Shown: positions 1-7,442 of the stretch, piece by piece
How the letters are laid out: each line of letters starts with the position of its first letter
Position numbering within the stretch: position 1 is the first letter of the stretch
Assembly (NCBI GenBank): GCA_022511505.1
Contig: JAFLTK010000015.1
Location: forward strand, 1 to 12,249
Direction of reading: 5' to 3'
Origin: Muribaculaceae bacterium
Lineage (GTDB): Bacteria > Bacteroidota > Bacteroidia > Bacteroidales > Muribaculaceae
DNA: 12,249 nucleotides
The notes under the pieces: model-generated
The model's database searches: none
The model's input: only the letters and a program-made list of their open reading frames with translations
What the model was told of the DNA's origin: nothing
Translations under genes and position numbers: made by a program

Positions 1-95
1 GACGCGACATGTCGCGTCCGCGCCTATATTGTTTATTTTCAACACATTATGATGTGGACGCGATATATCGCGTCCCTACTGGATGACCGCGTTTT
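1..95. repeat. 95-bp direct repeat, upstream copy (truncated by window edge)
   Basis: This stretch is repeated at 7289-7383 with 90 of 95 positions identical (differences at 34, 46, 65, 80 and 85). It contains two perfect palindromes: GACGCGACATGTCGCGTC at 1-18 and GGACGCGATATATCGCGTCC at 56-75. They are separated by an AT-rich segment of about 37 bases. The downstream copy is preceded by TAGG, so this copy probably begins just outside the window. I see no reading frame worth calling in it. The layout resembles REP/MITE-like intergenic palindromic elements, but the family assignment is inference. Confidence 0.9.
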
Positions 96-140
96 ATGCA
101 TTTGAGGGAATGCGAGAAACAAAAAATCGCGAGAGGTGGC

Positions 141-168
141 TTGGTATTAAAAGTTTTTGCTACCTTTG
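141..168 (+). promoter_or_regulatory. Bacteroidetes-type promoter of the B12 operon
   Basis: TACCTTTG at 161-168 matches the Bacteroidetes -7 consensus TAnnTTTG. A TTG at 141-143 could serve as the -33 element, although the 17-base spacer is short for this class. The predicted start, about 6-7 bases after the -7 element, falls at about 175, exactly where the P1 stem of the riboswitch begins. That agreement supports the call. Confidence 0.7.
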
Positions 169-174
169 CGGTCG

Positions 175-373
175 AAATTGTGGTTTCGACAACGGGCGTC
201 CGTTGCCGATTAAAAAGCCCCGCCGGGCTAATAAAAGGGAATCCGGTGTGAATCCGGAACAGTACCCGCTGCTGTAAGTCCCCATATATCAAACTTTTTG
301 CATAATGTCATTGGAACCGCGGTTCTGAGAAGGCGCAAAGAGTTGGGACAAGTCAGAAGACCTGCCGCAATTT
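175..373 (+). promoter_or_regulatory. Cobalamin (vitamin B12) riboswitch aptamer
   Basis: The conserved core is visible: GGGA at 237-240, the paired GGTG/AATCCGG segment, and ACAGTACCCGCTGCTGTAAG ending near 278. The B12 box AGTCAGAAGACCTGCC is at 351-366. The ends close into a 9-bp P1 stem, 175-183 with 365-373, with one G-U pair. Small hairpins at 190-205 (CAACGG/CCGTTG) and 217-228 (GCCC/GGGC) fit the 5' part of the aptamer. Such elements bind adenosyl- or related cobalamins and usually turn the downstream gene off when the vitamin is abundant. The downstream gene here is a BtuB-like receptor, which fits that role. Confidence 0.95.
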
Positions 374-407
374 ACATAGATTTTGCGCCTACGGGACTAT
401 GGGCAGG
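361..407 (+). promoter_or_regulatory. Candidate riboswitch expression-platform hairpin competing with P1
   Basis: CCTGCC at 361-366, which is the 3' end of the B12 box, can pair with GGCAGG at 402-407. Inside that pairing, GCAA at 367-370 can pair with TTGC at 383-386. Both pairings use bases that also form the 3' strand of P1 (365-373). The two folds are therefore mutually exclusive, as expected of a switching element. The complementarity is seen directly; the regulatory role is inferred. Confidence 0.5.
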
Positions 408-467
408 CATTATTTGATGACGTTATCCGGAATTGACAAAGCCGTATAAGGTTAATGAATAACACGT

Positions 468-505
468 GGTCTCTATGCGCATAATCGCATGGAGACCAAT
501 CTTTT
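468..505 (+). terminator. Leader hairpin, candidate intrinsic attenuator
   Basis: A 12-bp stem (468-479 with 486-497, one G-U pair) closes a 6-base loop, CATAAT, and is followed by AATCTTTT. It lies between the riboswitch and the receptor start at 523. The U-tract is short, so this may be a transcription terminator controlled by the riboswitch, or a stabilising or translational hairpin. Its presence argues against the in-frame GTG at 466 or ATG at 475 being the true start. Confidence 0.5.
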
Positions 506-522
506 ATGTATCTTATACGGCA

Positions 523-2478
523 ATGAAACGTATCACTTTATTTCTTTTGCTTATAACAGCGACATTGACGTCGATAGCGGCGACGAATGTCGACAAGGAC
601 ACTATCGGTGCGGTGGCCGACAGCGTCATCACCCTTGGCGACGTCGAGGTAACGGCCCGACGCACGCCCCTTGCCACCGCCCAAGAGTTGACGGGCGCAA
701 AATTGCAGGCGCTATCGTCAACGTCAATTGCCGACGCGCTGAAATATTTTGCCGGCGTTCAGATTAAAGACTACGGCGGCCTCGGCGGCATGAAGACGCT
801 CAATGTCAGGTCGCTGGGGGCGCAACACGTCGGTGTGTTTATCGACGGCATCCGCATTACCAACGCCCAGAACGGCACCGTCGACCTTGGCAAATATTCG
901 CTGTCGACACTCGAGTCGGTATCGCTCTACAATGCCAACCGTCTGGAGCGCGGGCAGTCGCCGTCAGAGTATGCCGGCGGGGCCACCGTCTACTTGCGCA
1001 CGCGCCGCCCGTCGCGCGACTCGCTCTCGGTCCTTGCCGGCGTCGGGTCGTTCCACTACTACCGCGGGCGCGTCAACCTCCAGTTCAACCGCCGTGGCTG
1101 GCAGGGGTTTGTCGACGGTGAGTATCTGTATTCAAAGGGTGATTACCCGTTCCGCTACAAGTCGCAATATGAGGACACCGTTGGGCGCCGCCGCAACAGC
1201 GACATCGAGTATTACCGCATCGAGGGCGCCCTGTTCAAGAAAGGTTTCTCAGCCCACGTCTACAGTTATGTCTCAGAGCGCGGATGCCCCGGCGGAATCG
1301 TTAGGCGCCTATCGGATAAGTACACCAACATTGGCCGCGAGTGGGACACCGACATCTTTGTCCAGGCGTCGTGGCAACACGCCTTCAACGACCGGCACTT
1401 CATTCGTTTCAACGCTAAATACGCCCATGAGTATTTGCGCTACAACACCGATTTCCCTGAGAATCAGAACACTGCGCGCGTCGATAACCATTATTATCAG
1501 AATGACGGCTACGCGTCGGCCGCCTATTGCTTCTCGCCGTGGCGTTGGATGTATCTAAATCTTGGCTATGACGCGCGGATGTCGTGGATGAGGGCCGACG
1601 TGCGCAACTTCAGTTTCGTCAGGCGTTTTGACCAAAAAGCCGTCGCCGACCTTCAACTGCAATGGCGCGGACTGCGGGCCGAGGGGTCCGTCCTCTATCA
1701 GCACTACAAGGACCACACTCGCATCCAGGCCGGTGCTGCCGACCCTATCAGCAAATTCACTCCCGCAATCTCGCTCGGCTACTTCTACCGGGGTTTCATC
1801 GCTCGCGCGTGGTACAAAAAGATATTCCGCGTGCCCACACTCAACGACCTTTACTACACCCAGGCCGGCAACCGCAACCTAAAGCCAGAGTACACCCGTC
1901 AGGTGGACCTCGGCCTCGAGTACAACTACAACGGCCACGCATGGAACGCCAACGCTCAGGTCGACCTCTACATCAACCACATCGACAACCGCATCGTCTG
2001 TCTCCCCTTGCGCGGCACCTACACCTGGTCGATGATGAACTATGGCAAAACATTCTGCCGAGGATTGAACGGGACCGTCTCGGGACAATATCGCCACCGC
2101 GGCTGGACATTCTCGCTGCTGGGGTCGGTCACGCTCCAACACGACGTCAACCGCAGCGACCCCGAGGACGAGGATACCTACGACATGCCAATCTGCTATG
2201 CGCCGCGGTTCTCAATGGGCGTGACCGGCATCGTCTCGTGGCGCTACCTGTCGCTGACCGTCTCAGAGTTGCACGTTTCCAAGCGCATCTGGTCATACGC
2301 CGACCCGGCCGACATCCTCGAGCCCTACAACAACATCGACCTCAAGTTATCGGGACAGTGGCGCCGGTGGGTGGCATCCATCGAGGTCAACGACCTGCTC
2401 GACGTCCAATATGAGCACATCCCCCGCTACCCTATGCCGGGACGAACGTTCCGTTTCACCCTGACCTATACAATCTAA
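523..2478 (+). CDS. btuB: BtuB-like TonB-dependent cobalamin outer-membrane receptor
   Basis: A 651-residue outer-membrane receptor, predicted to import cobalamin into the periplasm using TonB energy. Residues 1-20 form a signal peptide (MKRITLFLLLITATLTSIAA). A TonB-box-like DVEVTA lies at 40-45. A plug domain follows to about residue 160, with the typical LNVRSLGAQHVGVFIDGIRI stretch at 93-112. The rest is rich in alternating aromatic and polar strands typical of a beta-barrel and ends in GRTFRFTLTYTI. The length is in the usual range for BtuB relatives in this phylum. The reading frame is open back to a GTG at 466, but that extension would translate the leader hairpin and precede the signal peptide, so the ATG at 523 is chosen. 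The cobalamin riboswitch upstream supports the substrate. No BtuFCD inner-membrane transporter is in the window. Confidence 0.93.
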   Translation: MKRITLFLLLITATLTSIAATNVDKDTIGAVADSVITLGDVEVTARRTPLATAQELTGAKLQALSSTSIADALKYFAGVQIKDYGGLGGMKTLNVRSLGAQHVGVFIDGIRITNAQNGTVDLGKYSLSTLESVSLYNANRLERGQSPSEYAGGATVYLRTRRPSRDSLSVLAGVGSFHYYRGRVNLQFNRRGWQGFVDGEYLYSKGDYPFRYKSQYEDTVGRRRNSDIEYYRIEGALFKKGFSAHVYSYVSERGCPGGIVRRLSDKYTNIGREWDTDIFVQASWQHAFNDRHFIRFNAKYAHEYLRYNTDFPENQNTARVDNHYYQNDGYASAAYCFSPWRWMYLNLGYDARMSWMRADVRNFSFVRRFDQKAVADLQLQWRGLRAEGSVLYQHYKDHTRIQAGAADPISKFTPAISLGYFYRGFIARAWYKKIFRVPTLNDLYYTQAGNRNLKPEYTRQVDLGLEYNYNGHAWNANAQVDLYINHIDNRIVCLPLRGTYTWSMMNYGKTFCRGLNGTVSGQYRHRGWTFSLLGSVTLQHDVNRSDPEDEDTYDMPICYAPRFSMGVTGIVSWRYLSLTVSELHVSKRIWSYADPADILEPYNNIDLKLSGQWRRWVASIEVNDLLDVQYEHIPRYPMPGRTFRFTLTYTI

Positions 2479-2497
2479 TTCAATTAACATTATCTAT

Positions 2498-3787
2498 ATG
2501 AATATCAAACATTTATCAATTATCGCGCTCGGCGCGGCATTGGCGACACAGGCGGCCGCTCGGGAGCGCCTCATCATCCTCAACGAGGGCCTGTGGCAAG
2601 CCGATAATGGCCGTGTAACCTACTTTGAGGACGGCAAAATCATCAGTAACGATTGGTTCAGTGAAAACAACGGCTACAAACTCGGCGACACGCCCAACGA
2701 CATTATCCACGTCAACGACAATCTAATTGCAATTGCGATAAATTGGTCAAACATTGTCCAGTTTATAACGCCCGAAGGGAAAGCCGTTGCGGCCACCGAG
2801 GATGTACCCAACAACCGCAAACTGGCTACCGACGGCCGATATGTCTACGTGTCCTCCTACGGCCACGAGGTCGCCATCGACGGCCGATATGTCGAGTTTG
2901 AACGCGGCTATGTGGCCAAAATCGACGCGTCGACATTTAAGGTTGTCTCGGCGGTCGAGGTGGGCTATGAGCCCGAGGGTATCGCCTACTATGAAGGGTA
3001 TCTTTTTGTGGCCAACACCGGCGGATATGCCTTTCAGGAGAACCACGACTATGAAACGACCGTCAGCGTCATCGATGCCGCGACGATGACGGTCGCGCGC
3101 ACCGTCGACACGGGCCAAATCAACCTATACGGCAAGATGTCCCAGAGCGGCCAATACCTCTGCATCAACTCGCCCGGCGACTACTATGACGTCCAGGCCG
3201 CCACAATCATCTTTGACTGCCGGGCCGCCATCGACGGCAAGCCCGACGAGGAGTGTTTCCACTCGCTCGAATATGCCGCGACCTACAACACCGTCGACCT
3301 CGAGGGCAACTTCTATGCCATCGGCTCGCGATACTCCTATTACACAGGCCAATATGAGTTCAACTACATCCGCGTCAATCCCGTCGAACTGTTTGAAAAC
3401 GACGGCAACGCCGGCGTCGAGGAGGATTTTCCCGGGACTGTTCTCGACGAGATAATGAAAATGACGATGCCCTACGGCATCTACGTCAACCCCTACTCGG
3501 GTTATTTCTATGCAACCGACGCCGCCTCGTTCACTGCCGCCGGCAAGTTGATTCAATGGGATTCAAGGGGCAACCTCCTCGGCACCTATAAGACCTATAT
3601 CAACCCGGCGCACTTCCTTGCCCTGCCGCCCGACGGCAATTCGGGCACAACGTCGGCCATACCCCCGGCGGTCGACACCGACGACACCGCCGCGCCCGTC
3701 TACAGCCTCCAGGGAATCATCGTGACCAACCCCGTCCCCGGCCGCGTCTACATCCGGAACGGCCGCAAATTCCTCTATCTGCAATAA
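2498..3787 (+). CDS. BtuG-like beta-propeller surface protein
   Basis: A 429-residue exported protein starting 19 bases after the receptor gene, so clearly in the same operon. Residues 1-21 form a signal peptide. The body has the repeating blade pattern of YncE/DUF5074-type seven-bladed propellers: segments such as DGRYVYVSSYG, GYVAKIDASTFKVVSAVEVG and TTVSVIDAATMTVARTVDTG. In Bacteroides, BtuG proteins of this fold sit on BtuB and capture cobalamin with very high affinity; that role is inferred here from fold and position. Unlike BtuG lipoproteins, I see no lipobox cysteine at the signal-peptide end. The last 29 residues (401-429, VYSLQGIIV through RVYIRNGRKFLYLQ) resemble a type IX-like sorting tail, suggesting another anchoring route. 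A different propeller function is possible. Confidence 0.8.
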   Translation: MNIKHLSIIALGAALATQAAARERLIILNEGLWQADNGRVTYFEDGKIISNDWFSENNGYKLGDTPNDIIHVNDNLIAIAINWSNIVQFITPEGKAVAATEDVPNNRKLATDGRYVYVSSYGHEVAIDGRYVEFERGYVAKIDASTFKVVSAVEVGYEPEGIAYYEGYLFVANTGGYAFQENHDYETTVSVIDAATMTVARTVDTGQINLYGKMSQSGQYLCINSPGDYYDVQAATIIFDCRAAIDGKPDEECFHSLEYAATYNTVDLEGNFYAIGSRYSYYTGQYEFNYIRVNPVELFENDGNAGVEEDFPGTVLDEIMKMTMPYGIYVNPYSGYFYATDAASFTAAGKLIQWDSRGNLLGTYKTYINPAHFLALPPDGNSGTTSAIPPAVDTDDTAAPVYSLQGIIVTNPVPGRVYIRNGRKFLYLQ

Positions 3788-3807
3788 CTAACCCAATCAT
3801 TATAAAC

Positions 3808-6800
3808 ATGAAACTTAAACCTCTAATTTTCGGTGGCTTGTTAACCATCTCGTTGACAGCGCTTTCCAACCCTGTCATCGTCAAGATGAACGCCACCTCG
3901 ACCACCATGACCCTCGCCGAGCGCGCGACAGGCAACGAGGTTGCCCTCCCCGCCCCGGTCAACCGCGAGTATAGCCTCGACCTCGAGCCGGGGCAGTACA
4001 CACTTTCGGGCTATGACGGCTCGACACTGAACGGCACAATCGTTCTCAACGTCACCGACTCGACCTCTACCCAGCAGTTTACCGTGCTGACATGCACGGC
4101 CTACGTCACCAACAAAGACGGCGGCACGGCGTGGAACGTGGAAAACGGCGACTACACGCTCGACGTCACCGTCAACTCCCGCGAGGGGGTCGGCATCATC
4201 CAGACTCCCGGCAAGAGCACTACCACCGGCCGCTACACGTTCCTCGCTCTCAACGGCAACAGTTACAACGCGGCTTTCATCCCGTCAGAGCAGCATCGTG
4301 CCGAGGGCTACATGACGCTCTACCGCGGTGGCACGCTGACTGCTAACGTCAACATATCGGGCGCCATACCCATGGGCGGCGACTTCTCCCTAACCGTCCC
4401 GGCCGACGCCGAGCTGCAACTCGGCATTAAGTTCACCCATTTCACCGACTTCACCCCCGTCGACCCCAACGAGGTAGAAACGACCGCCGACGGCCGAGTG
4501 TTCCACTTCACGTTGGCCAACGGACAGGTCTACAACTACCGAACGTGGAAAGCGGGCGGACTGACCCATGGCGGCTATTTCACAATGAACACCGATGCCT
4601 CAAAGTGTCCCGTCATCACCTTTACCGAAGACGACTTCGCCAAGGCCGACCCTAAGGCGATTAACCACACCGTCGAGAGCAACAACGGTTATGAAACGGG
4701 CGATTTGCTGCTCAATATCAATCCCGAGCATCATCTGAAACTAAATATCGGCGAGGAGTTTTTGGTTCACGGCATGAGAATGTGGGAATTGAGCGACAAC
4801 TCGACCAACAATTATTTCTTTGAGCCCGATTTCCACTACACCGTCCTCGACAGCAACTTCAGTCCCTCGACCGATGTTATCGAAATTCTGAACGCCGACA
4901 CCCACACCTCGGCCTGGTCGACCATCAAGGCCAAGACCGCCGGCACGGCCATCGTTTTGGTAACATACGACGGCATCAATCTCAACTACTACAACAACGT
5001 CACCAAAAAAGATTACCTTGGTGGCGAATACTGGGGTGCAATCTGGCCTGAAAACACCGGCGTGTTTGTCGTGACGGTCGGCGAGGGCCGGTCGGCAGTC
5101 GTCCCCAATATGACCGTCAACGAGGAATATAACATGGACGCGTTGCGTCTTGCCGGCAACAACGTTGACGCCGAGCACGACGTGTTCTATTACCTTGATA
5201 CCGAAGATGGCTTCCCGTTCACCTTTACCCCCGATGGCGTCGCTTCAATTGAGATGGCAACCCCGGTGCTATCTGAGACCTGCATGACGTTCACAGGGTT
5301 TTCAACCGAGGGCGTTACCCGAAACGAAGACGGCTCCTACACTCTTCTTTTGAAGGAAGGAAAGACTATCGTCAAGATGACCGATGCCTCGGGAGTGTCG
5401 GCCTATCAAGTGCTTCGCGCCAAACCGTGTCACCGCGAGATAACCAACGAGACGCGCCCCGGCAGCAAGATTTTCCAGCCCGGCGACCAAGTTAAGATTC
5501 AATATAGAGGTCTGTTCCATCCCGCCAACAAGATTGCCGGCATCTATAACATGTCGGCCTACGTGACCTATAACGGCACGCCTAACGGCTCGTCGCTCAT
5601 CCTCGGCTCGGGTCAATACACCTTTGGCTCGGCACCGTCGGCCCAGGCCGTCAGTGTCACAATCCCCGAGGACTATGACGCCGTCGAGAAACCGGAATGG
5701 GTTATGGACCAAGGAGTTATTCAGGTTAACGGCTACGGCGACCCGATTGGCAACCACCGCAATACCAGCCCCACGGCCGGCCGCTCGCCAAACTTCACCG
5801 CCGTGCCCCATAAAACCTATTTCGGCGCTATACCCGACATCCGCATCCCCGTCTCGCCGATGAAACTGTTTAACATCACCCTCAACTGTAACGTCGCCGA
5901 CGCCGACATCCTGCTGACCATCGACGACAAGACTCTCGCCCCCGACGATAACGGCGTCTACTCCTGGACCTACGGCACCTATAACATTGTCGCAAAGAAA
6001 CCCGGCTACCGCTGCTACCGCGCCGATTACACAATCAGCGAAGGTGACCCCGACGACCACACCATCAATATCGCGATGGTCGAAGGCGACGAGACAACCT
6101 GGGACGGAACTACCGTTACCGAGGTCGCTCCCGACGAGGTGGGCGTCTACCACATCTCGACCGGCGCCGAGTTGGCCTACCTCGCTCAAGCGGTTGCCAA
6201 CTATGGCAAGAACCTGACCGCCGACATCGTGCTCGACAACGATATCGACCTCGGAGGCTATGACTGGACGCCGATTGGCGCCACATCGTCAAAACCGTTC
6301 AGCGCCAAGTTTGACGGTCAAGGCCACAAGGTTAACGGCCTCTATATCAACCGCCCGAAAGAGAATCTGACAGCACTTTTCGGCTACGTGACCGGAACCG
6401 CAGCCTCGCCGGCTACAATCAAGAACGTGACCGTCGCCGGCTATGTTGCCGGCAAGCAGAACGTGGGTGGTATCGTTGCCAACCTCAACGCCAACGCCTC
6501 TATCGACTGCTGCGCCAACCTCGCCGACATTAATGCGACCTCCTATGCAGGCGGTGTAGTCGGCTATGTATCGTCAGGCACAAATACCTCGGTGACAAAC
6601 TGTTACAACCACGGCGACATCACGGCGGCACAAAACGCCGGCGGCGTAGTTGGCTACCACAACGCGAGCGCCAAGATTAACAACATCTACAGTATCGGCG
6701 CGATTAACGGCGGAGGCACAAACAGCGGCGCATGCGTCGGCTCGACATCCAAGAAAGACAATGTTACCAACGCTTTCGCCATTGCCGAATATGCCGTCAC

Positions 6801-7158
6801 CGACGGCCACACCCTGGTCACCGACACTCAGATGGCTTCGGGCGAAATTGCCTACCGACTTGGCCGTCCGTTCACCCAAATGATTGGCAGTGAGCCATAT
6901 CCGGTGTTCAACAGCGAGCCGGTGCTCTATGACGAGGACGCCAACCGCTACTACAACCTCTCGACCGGCATCGAACTCCCGACCATCGACTCCACCGACT
7001 CCACCGTCGACATCTACACCGTCACCGGCGTCAAGGTAGCCGAGCGCCTCAACGCCGACGCCATTTCGGGTCTGAACCCCACCGCCACTTCCGGTCTCGC
7101 TCCCGGCATCTACATCCTGCGCTCGGCCAACATTTCGCGCAAAATCCTAATCAAATAA
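3808..7158 (+). CDS. Large surface protein with GLUG-like repeats and a sorting tail, unknown function, B12 operon
   Basis: An 1116-residue exported protein starting 20 bases after the propeller gene. A signal peptide of about 20 residues ends near TALSN. Residues of about 310-425 look like an Ig/BIG2-type domain (IKAKTAGTAIVLVTYDG). A second beta-rich segment begins near 542. Residues of about 688-755 resemble a PEGA-type domain (LTIDDKTLAPDDNGVY, then NIVAKKPGYRCY). From about 779, a GAELAYLAQAV..FDGQGHKVNGLYI segment leads into GLUG-type repeats at about 875-970 (VGGIVA, AGGVVGYV, AGGVVGYH). The last 50 residues (from 1067, DIYTVTGVKVA to GIYILRSANISRKILIK) match the general pattern of a type IX sorting domain. 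Its position under the cobalamin riboswitch suggests a role in corrinoid capture or presentation, but no residue proves it. It is the last gene before the terminator. Confidence 0.85.
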   Translation: MKLKPLIFGGLLTISLTALSNPVIVKMNATSTTMTLAERATGNEVALPAPVNREYSLDLEPGQYTLSGYDGSTLNGTIVLNVTDSTSTQQFTVLTCTAYVTNKDGGTAWNVENGDYTLDVTVNSREGVGIIQTPGKSTTTGRYTFLALNGNSYNAAFIPSEQHRAEGYMTLYRGGTLTANVNISGAIPMGGDFSLTVPADAELQLGIKFTHFTDFTPVDPNEVETTADGRVFHFTLANGQVYNYRTWKAGGLTHGGYFTMNTDASKCPVITFTEDDFAKADPKAINHTVESNNGYETGDLLLNINPEHHLKLNIGEEFLVHGMRMWELSDNSTNNYFFEPDFHYTVLDSNFSPSTDVIEILNADTHTSAWSTIKAKTAGTAIVLVTYDGINLNYYNNVTKKDYLGGEYWGAIWPENTGVFVVTVGEGRSAVVPNMTVNEEYNMDALRLAGNNVDAEHDVFYYLDTEDGFPFTFTPDGVASIEMATPVLSETCMTFTGFSTEGVTRNEDGSYTLLLKEGKTIVKMTDASGVSAYQVLRAKPCHREITNETRPGSKIFQPGDQVKIQYRGLFHPANKIAGIYNMSAYVTYNGTPNGSSLILGSGQYTFGSAPSAQAVSVTIPEDYDAVEKPEWVMDQGVIQVNGYGDPIGNHRNTSPTAGRSPNFTAVPHKTYFGAIPDIRIPVSPMKLFNITLNCNVADADILLTIDDKTLAPDDNGVYSWTYGTYNIVAKKPGYRCYRADYTISEGDPDDHTINIAMVEGDETTWDGTTVTEVAPDEVGVYHISTGAELAYLAQAVANYGKNLTADIVLDNDIDLGGYDWTPIGATSSKPFSAKFDGQGHKVNGLYINRPKENLTALFGYVTGTAASPATIKNVTVAGYVAGKQNVGGIVANLNANASIDCCANLADINATSYAGGVVGYVSSGTNTSVTNCYNHGDITAAQNAGGVVGYHNASAKINNIYSIGAINGGGTNSGACVGSTSKKDNVTNAFAIAEYAVTDGHTLVTDTQMASGEIAYRLGRPFTQMIGSEPYPVFNSEPVLYDEDANRYYNLSTGIELPTIDSTDSTVDIYTVTGVKVAERLNADAISGLNPTATSGLAPGIYILRSANISRKILIK

Positions 7159-7183
7159 TCGTTCAAGTTTTCAGACAATCCGA

Positions 7184-7230
7184 CGAGGGGCCGGAGTCCA
7201 CACCAAGGACCTCCAACCCCTCGTTTTCTT
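7184..7230 (+). terminator. Intrinsic terminator of the B12 operon
   Basis: CGAGGGG at 7184-7190 pairs with CCCCTCG at 7217-7223. An inner stem GGAGTCC (7193-7199) pairs with GGACCTCC (7207-7214) with one bulged base. The hairpin is followed by TTTTCTT. It starts 25 bases after the stop codon of the third gene. Confidence 0.85.
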
Positions 7231-7288
7231 CATCAAACCCCGGCTACGCCTGCTCCTCGACCTAAACGGTCCCGGGTCAACCGGTAGG

Positions 7289-7383
7289 GACGCGACATGT
7301 CGCGTCCGCGCCTATATTGTTAATTTTCAACACTTTATGATGTGGACGCGATTTATCGCGTCCCTACGGGATAACCGCGTTTT
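7289..7383. repeat. 95-bp direct repeat, downstream copy
   Basis: Same element as at 1-95, in the same orientation, 90 of 95 identical. The first palindrome (7289-7306) is perfect. The second (7344-7363) has one change that breaks perfect symmetry (GATTTATC instead of GATATATC). The copy is preceded by TAGG at 7285-7288. It lies after the terminator of the B12 operon, so the two copies bracket that operon. The 58 bases between terminator and repeat show nothing recognisable. Confidence 0.92.
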
Positions 7384-7394
7384 TGTTGATTGTA

Positions 7395-7427
7395 GGGACG
7401 CACGGCTCGTGCACGGCTCGTGCGTCC
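7395..7427. repeat. Palindromic element with internal 11-bp tandem duplication
   Basis: Outer arms GGACGCACG (7396-7404) and CGTGCGTCC (7419-7427) form an inverted repeat. Between them the 11-mer CACGGCTCGTG occurs twice head to tail, at 7401-7411 and 7412-7422. One unit alone would give a simple palindromic hairpin, so this looks like a slipped duplication inside it. The sequence style (TAGGGACG..CGTCC) matches the palindromes of the 95-bp repeats 12 bases upstream. It lies 15 bases past the stop of the phosphatase gene on the opposite strand and could also act as its 3'-end hairpin. Confidence 0.8.
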
Positions 7428-7442
7428 AAAATAATCAAGCGG

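Noticed and set aside
47..292. Short open frames on both strands across the repeat and riboswitch
   Set aside because: They cross the palindromic repeat, promoter and riboswitch core, which explain the sequence; the products resemble nothing.
466..522. N-terminal extension of the receptor from GTG 466 or ATG 475
   Set aside because: It would translate a 12-bp leader hairpin and put 16-19 residues before a clear signal peptide; the ATG at 523 fits better.
803..1558. 251-codon open frame on the + strand inside the receptor gene
   Set aside because: It is a shifted frame rich in Ser, Thr, Arg and Ala, typical of GC-rich out-of-frame reading; the receptor frame has clear domain content.
2831..2893. 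15-base repeat GACGGCCGATATGTC inside the propeller gene
   Set aside because: It encodes the same DGRYV residues in two places of a repetitive propeller protein and needs no further explanation.
5302..6189. Long 295-codon open frame on the - strand inside the third B12-operon gene
   Set aside because: It is antisense to a clearly coding frame, is Val/Gly-rich as expected from the complement of Thr/Ala/Asp codons, and shows no domain.
7289..7427. CRISPR-like array from the repeated palindromes
   Set aside because: There are only two palindromes per 95-bp element plus one related hairpin, no regular spacers, and no cas genes.
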